Shown in pieces: positions 49,769 to 57,592 of a stretch of 64,000 nt of DNA (its first letter is position 1; the number at the start of each line of letters is the position of its first letter). The notes under the pieces were generated by a model, which saw nothing but the letters and a program-made list of their open reading frames with translations, made no database searches and was not told where the DNA came from. The stretch lies in contig NZ_BOMH01000016.1 in the NCBI RefSeq assembly GCF_016862095.1, forward strand, positions 186,001 through 250,000. The letters are read 5' to 3'. The position numbers and the translations under genes were made by a program. This DNA comes from Actinoplanes cyaneus (lineage in GTDB: Bacteria > Actinomycetota > Actinomycetes > Mycobacteriales > Micromonosporaceae).

Positions 49769-49792
49769 ACGCCCGGACCGAAGTCCGGGCGT
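49769..49792 (-). terminator. Intrinsic terminator of the tRNA-Ala gene
   Basis: On the minus strand, ACGCCCGGAC-TTCG-GTCCGGGCGT followed by TTTTGTTTT. It lies just past the 3' end of the tRNA fragment and belongs to the original tRNA transcription unit. Confidence 0.8.
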
Positions 49793-49803
49793 TGTTCAAA
49801 GGG

Positions 49804-49845
49804 TGGAGCTGAGGGGACTCGAACCCCTGACCCCCACACTGCCAG
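49804..49845 (-). tRNA. 3' half of tRNA-Ala(GGC): AICE attachment site (att core)
   Basis: The minus strand from 49845 reads anticodon loop CTGGCAG (anticodon GGC), 3' anticodon stem TGTGG, variable loop GGGTC, T-arm AGGGG-TTCGAGT-CCCCT, acceptor CAGCTCC and discriminator A. The 5' anticodon stem should be CCACA, but the bases found are CCCCC followed by unrelated sequence, so the tRNA breaks exactly at the anticodon loop. This is the displaced half left when a tyrosine-integrase element inserts into a tRNA gene. The intact tRNA should lie beyond the integrase, right of the window. Confidence 0.85.
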
Positions 49846-49906
49846 GGGGGTCCTCGGTGATCTTGGCTGAGCTGCAAGCCGCTGACCTCGCCAGACTCGA
49901 CTTGGC

Positions 49907-50206
49907 TTACCGTAATTCCCCGCCACTTCCCGTCGATGACCGGCCGTCCTGGCACGGATCTGGCACGCGCCTGATCTCCAGACCGCGTCCGTGTGGATCC
50001 CGTAGACTCGATGCTTGTTCGGTGTTCGGCCGCATGCCACCGAACACAAGAGGCGGTTTCGGTACGAAAAATAGGAGCGTGATGAGCACTGTCGTCACGG
50101 CGATGGCCACGAGGACAGGCTCTGCCCACTCCTTCCGCCTGCGTACACACAGAAGCACGACTCCGAATACAACTCCCAGGACGAGCCAGCGAGCATCGAT
50201 CAACAT
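49907..50206 (-). CDS. Small membrane protein, unknown
   Basis: 99 residues from ATG at 50206 with AGAGG 10 bases upstream. Two hydrophobic helices (LVLGVVFGVVLLCV, ~8-21, and VLVAIAVTTVLITLLFFV, ~31-48) with RRRKEW between, then a polar tail. Sits between the att core and the twin-XRE gene. No family recognised; the upstream 60 residues look real, the tail less so. Confidence 0.45.
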   Translation of the reverse strand: MLIDARWLVLGVVFGVVLLCVRRRKEWAEPVLVAIAVTTVLITLLFFVPKPPLVFGGMRPNTEQASSLRDPHGRGLEIRRVPDPCQDGRSSTGSGGELR

Positions 50207-50341
50207 GGCGAAGACCTCTCATCGGATCTACTTGCCGCCGAACGCCCCGCCCTCTGGGCGGCGTTCGGAGCCGTTCGGCTTGTTCGGTGGCTACCGTACA
50301 TACCGAACGCCATGGTCACAAGGACGAATCAGGGGCCCTCG

Positions 50342-51286
50342 ATGAGTGGCAACCGTGACGAGCGTGGCGGTCTCGCCAGTACGCCTTCCGCAACCTTGAC
50401 TCTTGGGCAAGCGCTCCGAGAGCTTCGCCGGCGCGCCGGAATTAGTCTTGCTGAACTTTCTAAGCGGATTCACTACTCAAAAAGTTTTCTGTCTAAGGTT
50501 GAAAATGGCCATCAGCGTCCCAGTCCGCGCCTTGCTCAACTAATCGTGGAGGCGCTTGGTGGCGATTGGTCAGAGATCTCAAGGATTTATCTCAACGAAA
50601 CCGCCGAACCGAGACTTACCTTAGGCGAGGAACTCCGTGCATTACGACTGGACGTGGGTCTCAGCCTGCGTGCGGTTGCTAGTGAAGTGGAATACGGCGC
50701 TGCTTCATTAAGCGACGCGGAAAACGGTAAGAGCGTGCCAAGATGGGAAATGGTAGAAAGGGTCGTCACCTATTTGAGTGGCGACGTTGAGAAGTTCCGT
50801 CGGCTCTACCGGCTAGAGTCTGCACCGCTCGATGCTGTACCCGAAGTGAGCAATAGCTCTAAGCAGGCACGCGAGTACCTTGATCCTTACACTGAGGGCA
50901 TAATTTTCGGCCTTCTTACGGCCGACGTTCCACATAGCATTCTTGCTGCGATGGGAGAGGCTGCAAGGCTAGCCCACTCTTCACCCACAGCAACTCTTGC
51001 TCTAACGAGGTCGGTTATTGAAGCCATAAGCACGGACCTAGGTCATCATGACCTCAGGGCAAGTCAAGCGTTAGGCGCATTGTTTGAATCTCATAAAATA
51101 GACGCGAAGCTCAAGTCATGGGGTGATCGCGTAGTGAATGTAGCTAACTCGGCCCTTCACAATGTGGGAGGAAATTCCAGCCTTGAAGGTGCTCGTGAGG
51201 CAGTTATCTTCTTAACCACATTAGTATCCAAAATCTACATCGTGGACACGGGTTACGAACGTTTTGAATTAGGCCAACGCCAGTAG
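50342..51286 (+). CDS. Twin-XRE regulator with C-terminal HEPN/DUF4145-like domain
   Basis: 314 residues from ATG at 50342. Two XRE helix-turn-helix domains in tandem: ~20-75 (LRELRRRAGISLAELSKRIH, SKSFLSKVENG) and ~90-145 (LRALRLDVGLSLRAVASEVEYG, ASLSDAENG). The C-terminal ~120 residues (LALTRSVIEAISTDLG, LFESHKIDAKLKSWGDRV, VNVANSALHNVGG) fit the helical DUF4145/HEPN pattern, with an Arg and a His separated by nine residues. The DNA is clearly A/T-richer than the host. A self-regulated toxin or defence sensor is possible; not established. Confidence 0.7.
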   Translation: MSGNRDERGGLASTPSATLTLGQALRELRRRAGISLAELSKRIHYSKSFLSKVENGHQRPSPRLAQLIVEALGGDWSEISRIYLNETAEPRLTLGEELRALRLDVGLSLRAVASEVEYGAASLSDAENGKSVPRWEMVERVVTYLSGDVEKFRRLYRLESAPLDAVPEVSNSSKQAREYLDPYTEGIIFGLLTADVPHSILAAMGEAARLAHSSPTATLALTRSVIEAISTDLGHHDLRASQALGALFESHKIDAKLKSWGDRVVNVANSALHNVGGNSSLEGAREAVIFLTTLVSKIYIVDTGYERFELGQRQ

Positions 51287-51462
51287 CCACAGCTACCCCT
51301 TGACCGCCCGGCTGGGACGAGATCGCAACCCCTTGACCCCCAGGCAATTTATGATCTTGGATCAGCTTGGTCAACAATCCTTTGACCTGCGCACCTCCGT
51401 CCACGATCGTCCGCGGACGTCTGGCAGGGATCACTAGCGTTGTCACCCAGTTAGTCACCCAC

Positions 51463-52221
51463 TCAAATCAGCTCGACGCCGCGGCCCCGACTTGCTTTGC
51501 TAGCCGTAGCACTAGTGAGCACGCCTGCACACACCCCGAGCATCAGGGCGAGTAGGCCGATTAAAGGCGTAATTTTGTCGGCAAATCCGAAAAGCCGGGC
51601 GGAGATGCCTAGAGTGACGAGCGTGACACTAAGAACGATTCCAAATCTGACCGCCCATCTCTGCGCCTTCTTCTGCCGGGCATTCCTCATGCCTTCTAAG
51701 TCCCCTACTGGACGAGAGAGCCCCGCGATACGCGACCGGACTTCAACAGACACTTTTTCGGCGTCAAGAAGCAGTTGGACGGTGAAAGCTTCGCCCGAAT
51801 TCAGCAGTCTCGGACTAAAGGCAATAGAGTCGTCTGTTAACTTCGCTTCATCTGTCAGAAAATTGGCTTCAGTAGGCCGGTCGACTATCGTCGCATCGAG
51901 GATATTCCCACCTTCGACGCTTATCTGGATAGGTTCGTAAAGATCCTGCCAGGATATTGCCTCAGTCCCCGTGTTGGCGATTTTAACGACGATTAGCCTT
52001 GGGTGGCTGAGATGTTTACCCTTCCAAATCATTTGCATATTTACCGAACGGGCAGCCTGCGCCGCAGCAATAGCATTATTGCTTACGACCCGCCAGTCTA
52101 AAGTCTTTGTCTGTTTGCTACGGATGTAAAAATAGGCACCCGTCACAATGCCTGCGATGCCTAACACCGTTCCAACGAGGAAGCTAGTGTTGTCCGAAAC
52201 CCAGTTAGAAGCGGCCACCAT
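51463..52221 (-). CDS. Membrane protein with central beta-rich domain, unknown family
   Basis: 252 residues from ATG at 52221, chosen for the GGAG 8-11 bases upstream; longer in-frame starts lack a site. Helix ~10-31 (FLVGTVLGIAGIVTGAYFYI), then a ~130-residue domain rich in short hydrophobic strands (RLIVVKIANTGTEAISWQDL, IQISVEGGNILDATIVD, SGEAFTVQLLLDA), then two C-terminal helices (~190-212 and ~218-240). Foreign base composition. Convergent with the twin-XRE gene. No family recognised; the helix-sandwich-two-helix layout recalls membrane effectors of phage defence, an analogy only. Confidence 0.6.
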   Translation of the reverse strand: MVAASNWVSDNTSFLVGTVLGIAGIVTGAYFYIRSKQTKTLDWRVVSNNAIAAAQAARSVNMQMIWKGKHLSHPRLIVVKIANTGTEAISWQDLYEPIQISVEGGNILDATIVDRPTEANFLTDEAKLTDDSIAFSPRLLNSGEAFTVQLLLDAEKVSVEVRSRIAGLSRPVGDLEGMRNARQKKAQRWAVRFGIVLSVTLVTLGISARLFGFADKITPLIGLLALMLGVCAGVLTSATASKASRGRGVELI

Positions 52222-52457
52222 GCCTGCGTCTCCATCCGTCGTCCTCGGCATCAAGATACGTCGCTCCAGGCTTGAAAGCTGCGAACCTACCGTCACCATC
52301 GACCCGCCCACCGCGCGGGAGCGGCCCGCGGCGTCAAGACGGCCTTGACGCCGGGTCGGTGAGGTCGCACAAGTCGGGGACAGGGGTGGCGGCACGCGCC
52401 ACGATGCGGGCAGGCCACTGGCCTGCCCTTAACCTCTGTTCGCTAGGGCCGCAGAGG

Positions 52458-52521
52458 CTCACGACTCAAGGGCGGCCGCTTGCGGCCGTCGCTTGCGACG
52501 CGAAGCGCCCTTGATCGTGAG
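52458..52521. repeat. Three-way-junction inverted repeat (cruciform) in the AICE
   Basis: Outer stem CTCACGA-(C)-TCAAGGGCG (52458-52474) pairs with CGCCCTTGATCGTGAG (52506-52521), 16 bp with one bulged base. Inside are two adjacent short hairpins, GGCCGC-TT-GCGGCC (52474-52487) and CGTCGC-TT-GCGACG (52487-52500), followed by CGAAG. The fold is the same for either strand. Candidate single- or double-strand origin, transfer site, or structured RNA. Confidence 0.75.
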
Positions 52522-52780
52522 GGCGGCCCGGACACACTGCGCGCCGCCACCCCAGGCACCGACGGCCGTGATTCGCGCTGCGGCCCGGCGCGGCAGCTCG
52601 GCCGCGCCGCCCTAGCCGCACCGGGTCGGCTGCCGGCCCAAACCCACCAGCCCAACCCCCACCAGCTGGCCTGTCGTCGACGCGGCCCGATCCCGCTCTT
52701 ACACGCCAGCCGACGGGCTGCCTGCGTGGCGGTCGCGTGCGCCAGCTAAGCGACCAGCACGCGCCCAGGCGGCGGCGTGA

Positions 52781-52799
52781 GCGGCCCGTTTCGGGCCGC
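52781..52799. terminator. Hairpin upstream of the HD gene
   Basis: GCGGCCCG (52781-52788), TTT, CGGGCCGC (52792-52799). Orientation-neutral; could end a transcript crossing the noncoding region. Confidence 0.45.
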
Positions 52800-52895
52800 C
52801 TTGAAGACGTACAGAAAGTTTGAACAAGATCCGGCAGTCGACCGGCCACTCCGCGCCCCCTATGGCACTTGCCCCGTAGCAGTTACCGTCAATGC

Positions 52896-53450
52896 ATGTC
52901 GCTGGTCTCCTGGGCCTACCAAACTTCCGAACGGACGCTCGCGCCAGTGCTGCCGCGTCGCTGGTCTCATGTGCAAGGTGTCGCCGCGAAGGCTCGCACC
53001 GTGGCTGCGGCTGTAGGCGATGACGCTCCTTTGTTAGAAGCGGCTGCGGTACTCCATGACATCGGTTACGCGCCTGATCTCGCCCGTACAGGCTTTCATC
53101 CTCTCGACGGCGCTCTCTTTCTTCGGTCGATTGATGCACCCGAGCGCTTGGTTCATCTGGTCGCGCATCATTCTTGCGCCATCCGCGAAGCCCGGTTGCG
53201 AGGACTGGAGGACGAGTTAAGTGAGTTTCTTGACGAATCTTCACCGATCCGAGATGCCCTCTGGTTCTGCGACCTCACCACCACGCCCGACGGTGAGCCC
53301 ACGACCTTCGACGACCGAGTGGCAGAGATCAAACAGCGCTACGGCCAACACCATCTAGTGACGTCCTTCATTGCGGAAGCTGCGCCTGATCTACGAGCAG
53401 CTATCTTCCGGACATCGAAGAGGTTGCGGAGCAGCTCAGAGCGCTCTTGA
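52896..53450 (+). CDS. HD-domain phosphohydrolase
   Basis: 184 residues from ATG at 52896, six bases after a TACCGT -10 element, so probably leaderless. HD-domain metal ligands: WSHVQGVAAKA, AAVLHDIGYAPDL (HD pair), HLVAHHSCA and the late Asp in FCDLTTTPDG. Likely acts on a nucleotide or phosphate ester. Beginning of a three-gene set with an XRE-TPR regulator and a flavoprotein; related sets recur in actinomycete elements (from memory). Confidence 0.85.
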   Translation: MSLVSWAYQTSERTLAPVLPRRWSHVQGVAAKARTVAAAVGDDAPLLEAAAVLHDIGYAPDLARTGFHPLDGALFLRSIDAPERLVHLVAHHSCAIREARLRGLEDELSEFLDESSPIRDALWFCDLTTTPDGEPTTFDDRVAEIKQRYGQHHLVTSFIAEAAPDLRAAIFRTSKRLRSSSERS

Positions 53451-53520
53451 TCAGCCATTGAGGACAATCGGACATCTCTAAGGGCTTTTTCCGCTGCGAT
53501 AGCTGTGGGATCATTGAAGC

Positions 53521-54732
53521 ATGGTATCGGGATCGATTGGCGAACGGATAGCTGCATACCGTCGGCGTAGGGGTCTGAGTCAGACGACCCTCGCTGGCCT
53601 TATCGGCCGGTCAGAGTCTTGGCTTTCGCAGGTTGAGCGCGGCGTCCGATCGGTCGACCGCATGTCAATCCTGCTCGACATGGCCAAGGTACTCCATGTT
53701 GACGTTGAATCGCTCACGGGCAGGCCGTGGCAGTACGCGCCGAATGGCGGCACTACACCAGCAGACCTCGACGATGTTCGTCGTTACTTCGCTCGATACG
53801 ATCACCTGCTCGGTGAAGATATCGCCACCACCATTACCTCAGCGAGCCTACGTTCTATTGCAGCTAATGCACATCAACGGTACCAAGCGGCAGAATATGA
53901 AGGTGTTGTGACTGACCTTCCCGAAATTCTTCTTGCCGCCGACTCGCTTCACCGCGTCGAGGATGTAGACGATCGTCGGGAGATGCTTCTTAGCTACGTA
54001 TCCACTTACGTTATGGCTGCTAAGTTACTCACGAAGATGGGCGCTGCCGACTTGGCTCAACTAGCCGCCGATCGCTGTGCGAATGCAGCTCTTGAAGCGG
54101 GTTCCCTGGAAGCTCAGGGCATGGCTGCTTATCAGGTTGTCTGTGCGCTTCTGAGGGCTGACCGTCCGGAAGACGCGGAGAATCTCGCCCTCAAGATGGC
54201 GTCGCGTCTCTCGTCTCAAGCCCGGTCGGATGCTCCAAGCCTAGTGTCCGTGGCGGGCTCGCTGTGGCTGATCAGTGCCGTGATCGCTGGGCGGCGAACA
54301 GATCGGGTGGAGGCATACGGTCGTCTGGATCAAGCCGAGCACCTGGCCGAGATGCTCGGTCATGACGCCAATTTCGCCTGGACAGCATTCGGTCCCACGA
54401 ATGTGGCGATTCACCGCGTAAGCGTCGCTGCCGAGTTGGGTGACGCCAGAGAGGCTCTTGAAGTAGCGACCGCAGTTGATCCAGATGCTCTGCCGGCCGG
54501 ACTCAACAGCCGACGCGCCCAGGTGTACCTCGACCTCGCGTGGGCTCAAGCGCAGCGCAAGCGAGACTCAGAGGCGATCTTGCACCTCTTGGAGGCAGAG
54601 CGAGTCGCGCCTAACGCGATCCGCTATAACGTTGTCGTCCGCGAGATGGTCCGCGAGATGCTGACTCGTTCGAAGCGAACGAAGTTCACTGCTCTGCACA
54701 ACCTAGCGGTACGTGCCGGTGTCCTTGACTGA
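53521..54732 (+). CDS. XRE regulator with TPR-like repeats
   Basis: 403 residues from ATG at 53521. HTH_XRE at ~5-60 (ERIAAYRRRRGLSQTTLAGLIGRSESWLSQVERG by position). The rest is alpha-helical with TPR-like pairs, such as AADLAQLAADRCANAALEAGSLEAQGMAAYQV and RRAQVYLDLAWAQAQRKRDSEAILHLLEAERV (by position). Resembles peptide- or ligand-sensing regulators of the Rgg/PlcR/SARP-neighbour kind. Codon usage less GC-biased than the host. Confidence 0.85.
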   Translation: MVSGSIGERIAAYRRRRGLSQTTLAGLIGRSESWLSQVERGVRSVDRMSILLDMAKVLHVDVESLTGRPWQYAPNGGTTPADLDDVRRYFARYDHLLGEDIATTITSASLRSIAANAHQRYQAAEYEGVVTDLPEILLAADSLHRVEDVDDRREMLLSYVSTYVMAAKLLTKMGAADLAQLAADRCANAALEAGSLEAQGMAAYQVVCALLRADRPEDAENLALKMASRLSSQARSDAPSLVSVAGSLWLISAVIAGRRTDRVEAYGRLDQAEHLAEMLGHDANFAWTAFGPTNVAIHRVSVAAELGDAREALEVATAVDPDALPAGLNSRRAQVYLDLAWAQAQRKRDSEAILHLLEAERVAPNAIRYNVVVREMVREMLTRSKRTKFTALHNLAVRAGVLD

Positions 54733-54744
54733 CAGACTGGATCT

Positions 54745-55278
54745 ATGCCGGTAGTAGCTCTCATCGTCTGCGGCGCTCCGCTCGCCCGTCGCGTAGGTGA
54801 CATGGCACATGCACTTGTGGAGGCGGGTTGGCACACCCAGGTTGTTGGTACGCCTATGGCAATAGACTGGGTCGACCCCGCCATGCAGTCCGCTCTCGAC
54901 ATCCGCTTCGATTTCCGGGCACCCGCTCAGCAGCGAGTTCGCACGGATATTGATGCGTTGATCATCTGCCCGGCCACCTTCAACACTGCGAATAAGATTG
55001 CTGCTGGCATAGCAGACAATTACGCAGTGAGTCTTGCATGCGAGTCGATTGGCCAAGGACTTCCTGTGGTCATGGCACCAATGGTCAACAATAAGCTATG
55101 GGGTCACTTCAAGTGGGAGTCAACTCTCGCAGCCCTGACTCAGGCCGGAGTAAGGCTACTTGACATTCAGACTGGCAAACCTGGCACTGACCCCGTGGAG
55201 TCTGGCAGTGGCAAAGCCGTAGTATCTAGGTTTGATCCTTCTTGGCTGCCAAATGCACTGATGCACGCGCGTAACTAG
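54745..55278 (+). CDS. Flavoprotein, HFCD/PPC-decarboxylase fold
   Basis: 177 residues, 12 bp after the XRE-TPR gene. The ALIVCGAPLARRV start, LIICPATFNTANKIAAGIADNYAVSLACES and LPVVMAPMVNNKLWGH segments fit the homo-oligomeric flavin-containing cysteine decarboxylase family. That family oxidatively decarboxylates peptide cysteines or phosphopantothenoylcysteine, but the CoaC-specific partner (CoaB domain) is absent. The substrate here is unknown. Followed by a perfect terminator. Confidence 0.85.
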   Translation: MPVVALIVCGAPLARRVGDMAHALVEAGWHTQVVGTPMAIDWVDPAMQSALDIRFDFRAPAQQRVRTDIDALIICPATFNTANKIAAGIADNYAVSLACESIGQGLPVVMAPMVNNKLWGHFKWESTLAALTQAGVRLLDIQTGKPGTDPVESGSGKAVVSRFDPSWLPNALMHARN

Positions 55279-55303
55279 TCATCTAGTCCCACTTCAATGA
55301 GGC

Positions 55304-55333
55304 GACCCGCACAAAAGTGCGGGTCGTTTTTTA
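55304..55333 (+). terminator. Perfect intrinsic terminator of the HD-XRE-flavoprotein unit
   Basis: GACCCGCAC (55304-55312), AAAA, GTGCGGGTC (55317-55325), then GTTTTTTATT. The best U-tract terminator in the window. Confidence 0.92.
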
Positions 55334-55419
55334 TTGCCAGGAGATCGATGCATGTGAGGGGAAGCTTCTTGCAGAGCACTCGTCCGCAGGGGACGCGCTC
55401 AAGACAAGGAGGTTTCCTC

Positions 55420-55737
55420 GTGAAGCTGTACGTGGACACGACCGGTAAGCAGGTGACGGTCTCGAAGCAGACCGAGCCGAAGAACGACCAGAACGGCAAC
55501 CAGCGTTCCGAGAAGAACACTGGCCGGCTCATGTGGTCCACCCAGGTCTTCGTGCTCGACGAGACCGGTGGCGAGGTCATCACGGTGACGACGGCGGGAG
55601 AAAAGCCGAACGTCTCCGTGGGGCAGCTCGTCGCTGTCGAGCAGTTGGAGGCCATTCCGTGGGCGACCAACGGGCGTAACGGCGTCGCGTTCCGCGCGGT
55701 GTCGCTGAAGCCGCTCCAGGCACCCTCGGCGAAGTAG
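55420..55737 (+). CDS. Pra-like plasmid regulator
   Basis: 105 residues from GTG at 55420 behind AAGGAGG. Pattern DTTGKQVTVSKQTEPK, NTGRLMWSTQVFVLDETGGEVITV, VSVGQLVAVEQLEAIPWATNGRNGVAFRAVSL. It resembles the small Pra proteins that activate replication, integration and excision of pSAM2-type elements. The identification rests on wording and position at the head of the transfer block. First gene of a run that continues to int. Confidence 0.55.
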   Translation: MKLYVDTTGKQVTVSKQTEPKNDQNGNQRSEKNTGRLMWSTQVFVLDETGGEVITVTTAGEKPNVSVGQLVAVEQLEAIPWATNGRNGVAFRAVSLKPLQAPSAK

Positions 55738-55910
55738 GCGCTTCGCAACCTAATCCGTACTCCCGCCACAGTGTCCGTGGCATGTCTCATCTGGGCAGCC
55801 TTTGCTGCCATATGCCTGCTCATTCATCGGATGGCCGGAGCGATATTCGTTCCGGCCTCCGGCCGCACTATGCGGCCACACCCTCATTCTTCTTTGCGAA
55901 AGGAATTGTC

Positions 55911-56147
55911 ATGTTCCGTTACTACATCTCGTTCTCTCACCAGTCCCCCGTCAACGGGTTTGGCATCGGAGCCGCCGACTTCACCTTCGATGGCCCGATC
56001 TCATCGGCCGACGATGTCGCCGCCATCCGGGCGGATCTTGCTCGTCAGGGCTACAGCAATGTCGCCATTCTGGGCTTCTCGCGGTACACCGCGAAGCCGA
56101 ACCCCCAGCGCAACAGCGCTGACACTCGCGCTCCGCGTGGGCGCTGA
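55911..56147 (+). CDS. Small AICE protein, unknown
   Basis: 78 residues from ATG at 55911 with AAAGGA upstream. Starts FRYYISFSHQSPVNGFGIGAADFTFDG and has DDVAAIRADLARQGYSNVAILGFSRY. Short, soluble, alpha/beta-looking. Similar small proteins precede tra genes in other AICEs (from memory). A GGCCGC-ACTAT-GCGGCC hairpin (55861-55877) lies in its leader. Confidence 0.65.
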   Translation: MFRYYISFSHQSPVNGFGIGAADFTFDGPISSADDVAAIRADLARQGYSNVAILGFSRYTAKPNPQRNSADTRAPRGR

Positions 56148-56236
56148 TCACCAGTAAAAAAGCGCGGGGCCGGTTTCGGTCGCATACCTTCCGGCCCCAC
56201 GCCTGAACCCATCCAACCCGCAAGGGAGGACGTGTC

Positions 56237-57148
56237 GTGTCCAAATCTACCCGTCCCGGCCGTTCTGGGCGAGGCTCCGGAACTGTCACCGTCATCGAGC
56301 AGCGCGTACACCGCTCCGCTGCCGAGAACGCCCGCTTCGCGTTCATCCTCACCGCCATCGTGACCGCCCTGGTCACCCTGGTCGTGGCCAAGAGCCACAT
56401 GCACCCGCTGCTGGCCGCGTTCGTCGCGATCCCGGTCGCCGCTGTCTGCGGTGGCATCATCTGGGCCCTGGTGCGTAGCTGGCCGGTCCTGCGACTCATC
56501 TGGTGGTGGACCCCCGAAATCCTCGCCACCGTTCTCACCGCCTGGGGTTGGACCGTTCTGGCCGCCAGCACCCCTGGGCTGCTCACCGCAGCCATCCTCG
56601 CCGTCATCGTCGGCGTCCCGGCCGGTGTGCCGGTCCTACGGCGCTGGACCGTCGCCCTGTTCTGGTGTGTCGCCGTGCGGCACCGCCTGCGGGTGTGCTT
56701 CTCCCAGTTCATCATCACCAACCGTTCCGGCAGCCTCCCGCTGATCCTCGGAGCCCGGCCGACACCGATCGGCGAACGCGTCTGGGTCCTGCTGCGGCCC
56801 GGTCTCTCCCTGACCTACCTAACGCAGCAGCTCGACAAGATCGCTGTTGCCTGCCACGCCTCCTCGGTCCTGATCGAACAGGCCGGACGCGGCAACGCCG
56901 CCTTCGTGCGCTTCGACATCAAGCGTCGCGAAGTCCTCACCGCCTCGGTGAACTCCCCGCTGATCGACGTCATCGACCCCGCCATCCCGCTGGATGACAA
57001 AGAGCCGGCCACCGTCACCGGCCTCGACCTGCCCGACGTCGACGACATCCCGGCCACCACGCCGGACAAGCCCAAAGCGGCTGCCAACAGCCGGAAACCG
57101 GCCACTGCTGCCGCCACCGACGGCGACGACATCAACGAGTGGATCTAA
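56237..57148 (+). CDS. Membrane-anchor half of a split TraB/FtsK translocase
   Basis: 303 residues from GTG at 56237 behind AAGGGAGGA. Hydrophobic helices at ~34-50, 58-78, 85-107 and 110-130, then a soluble domain ~150-240 (ITNRSGSLPLILGARPTPIGERVWVLLRPGLSLTYLTQQLDKIAVACHASSVLIEQ by position) that in one-piece actinomycete FtsK-like Tra proteins lies just before the motor. A Pro/Ala/Thr-rich acidic tail ends DDINEWI. No ATPase motif. It probably anchors the ATPase encoded 445 bp downstream. Confidence 0.7.
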   Translation: MSKSTRPGRSGRGSGTVTVIEQRVHRSAAENARFAFILTAIVTALVTLVVAKSHMHPLLAAFVAIPVAAVCGGIIWALVRSWPVLRLIWWWTPEILATVLTAWGWTVLAASTPGLLTAAILAVIVGVPAGVPVLRRWTVALFWCVAVRHRLRVCFSQFIITNRSGSLPLILGARPTPIGERVWVLLRPGLSLTYLTQQLDKIAVACHASSVLIEQAGRGNAAFVRFDIKRREVLTASVNSPLIDVIDPAIPLDDKEPATVTGLDLPDVDDIPATTPDKPKAAANSRKPATAAATDGDDINEWI

Positions 57149-57168
57149 ACCTTGAAGGAGCGATTCTG

Positions 57169-57528
57169 ATGATCGACCTCAACGCCGTCGACCGCGACAT
57201 GGTCAGGAACTGCTACACCCCTCGGCAGGTCTTCGTGAAGGCCGAAGCCATCGCCCGGACCCGCACCGCCCGCGACGTCATCGCGTACCTGGTGCAGACG
57301 GCCGTCAACCTGTCGGCCATGGCCTGCAAGCTCAGCGAGGTCTACACCGAGGACATCTTCCAGCCCGCCGCGACCGATGAGGCGGGTCTTTTCCCGTACC
57401 GGCATCAGGTCCTGGCTGCCGCCTCGACCTGCGCACACAACGCGGCCCTGTTCATGCAGGAAGCCCAACGCCGTCCCGTGCGCCGTGCCGACGGTTACGA
57501 CCCGCTGATCGTGTCGCAACCGGCATAG
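57169..57528 (+). CDS. Conserved AICE protein between the two translocase halves, unknown
   Basis: 119 residues from ATG at 57169 with GAAGGAGCG at 57154. Helical; ARTRTARDVIAYLVQTAVNLSAMACKLSEV and HQVLAAASTCAHNAALFMQEA. No membrane helix or catalytic motif. Its place suggests a role in transfer. Confidence 0.7.
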   Translation: MIDLNAVDRDMVRNCYTPRQVFVKAEAIARTRTARDVIAYLVQTAVNLSAMACKLSEVYTEDIFQPAATDEAGLFPYRHQVLAAASTCAHNAALFMQEAQRRPVRRADGYDPLIVSQPA

Positions 57529-57592
57529 CCCTGCTGGCCCAGAACGCCCATCACCGTGCTGGGCCACACCTACCGCCCAGGAGGCGATAGCC

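Larger units (their letters stand above)
52222..52895. other. Noncoding region of the AICE with structured DNA
   Basis: About 670 bp without a supported gene. It returns abruptly to high GC after the A/T-rich cargo. Contains the branched inverted repeat at 52458-52521, a GCGGCCCG-TTT-CGGGCCGC hairpin at 52781-52799, and -10-like TACCGT (52884-52889) immediately before the HD gene. A possible origin or accumulation-type region. Confidence 0.5.

Noticed and set aside
49803..50345. Frame starting MELRGLEPLTPTLPGG
   Set aside because: Its start is the tRNA-Ala fragment read on the wrong strand, a well-known artefact.
52443..52849. Minus-strand frames across the cruciform region
   Set aside because: Short, Arg/Gly/Pro-rich, no start signal; the region is better explained as structured noncoding DNA.
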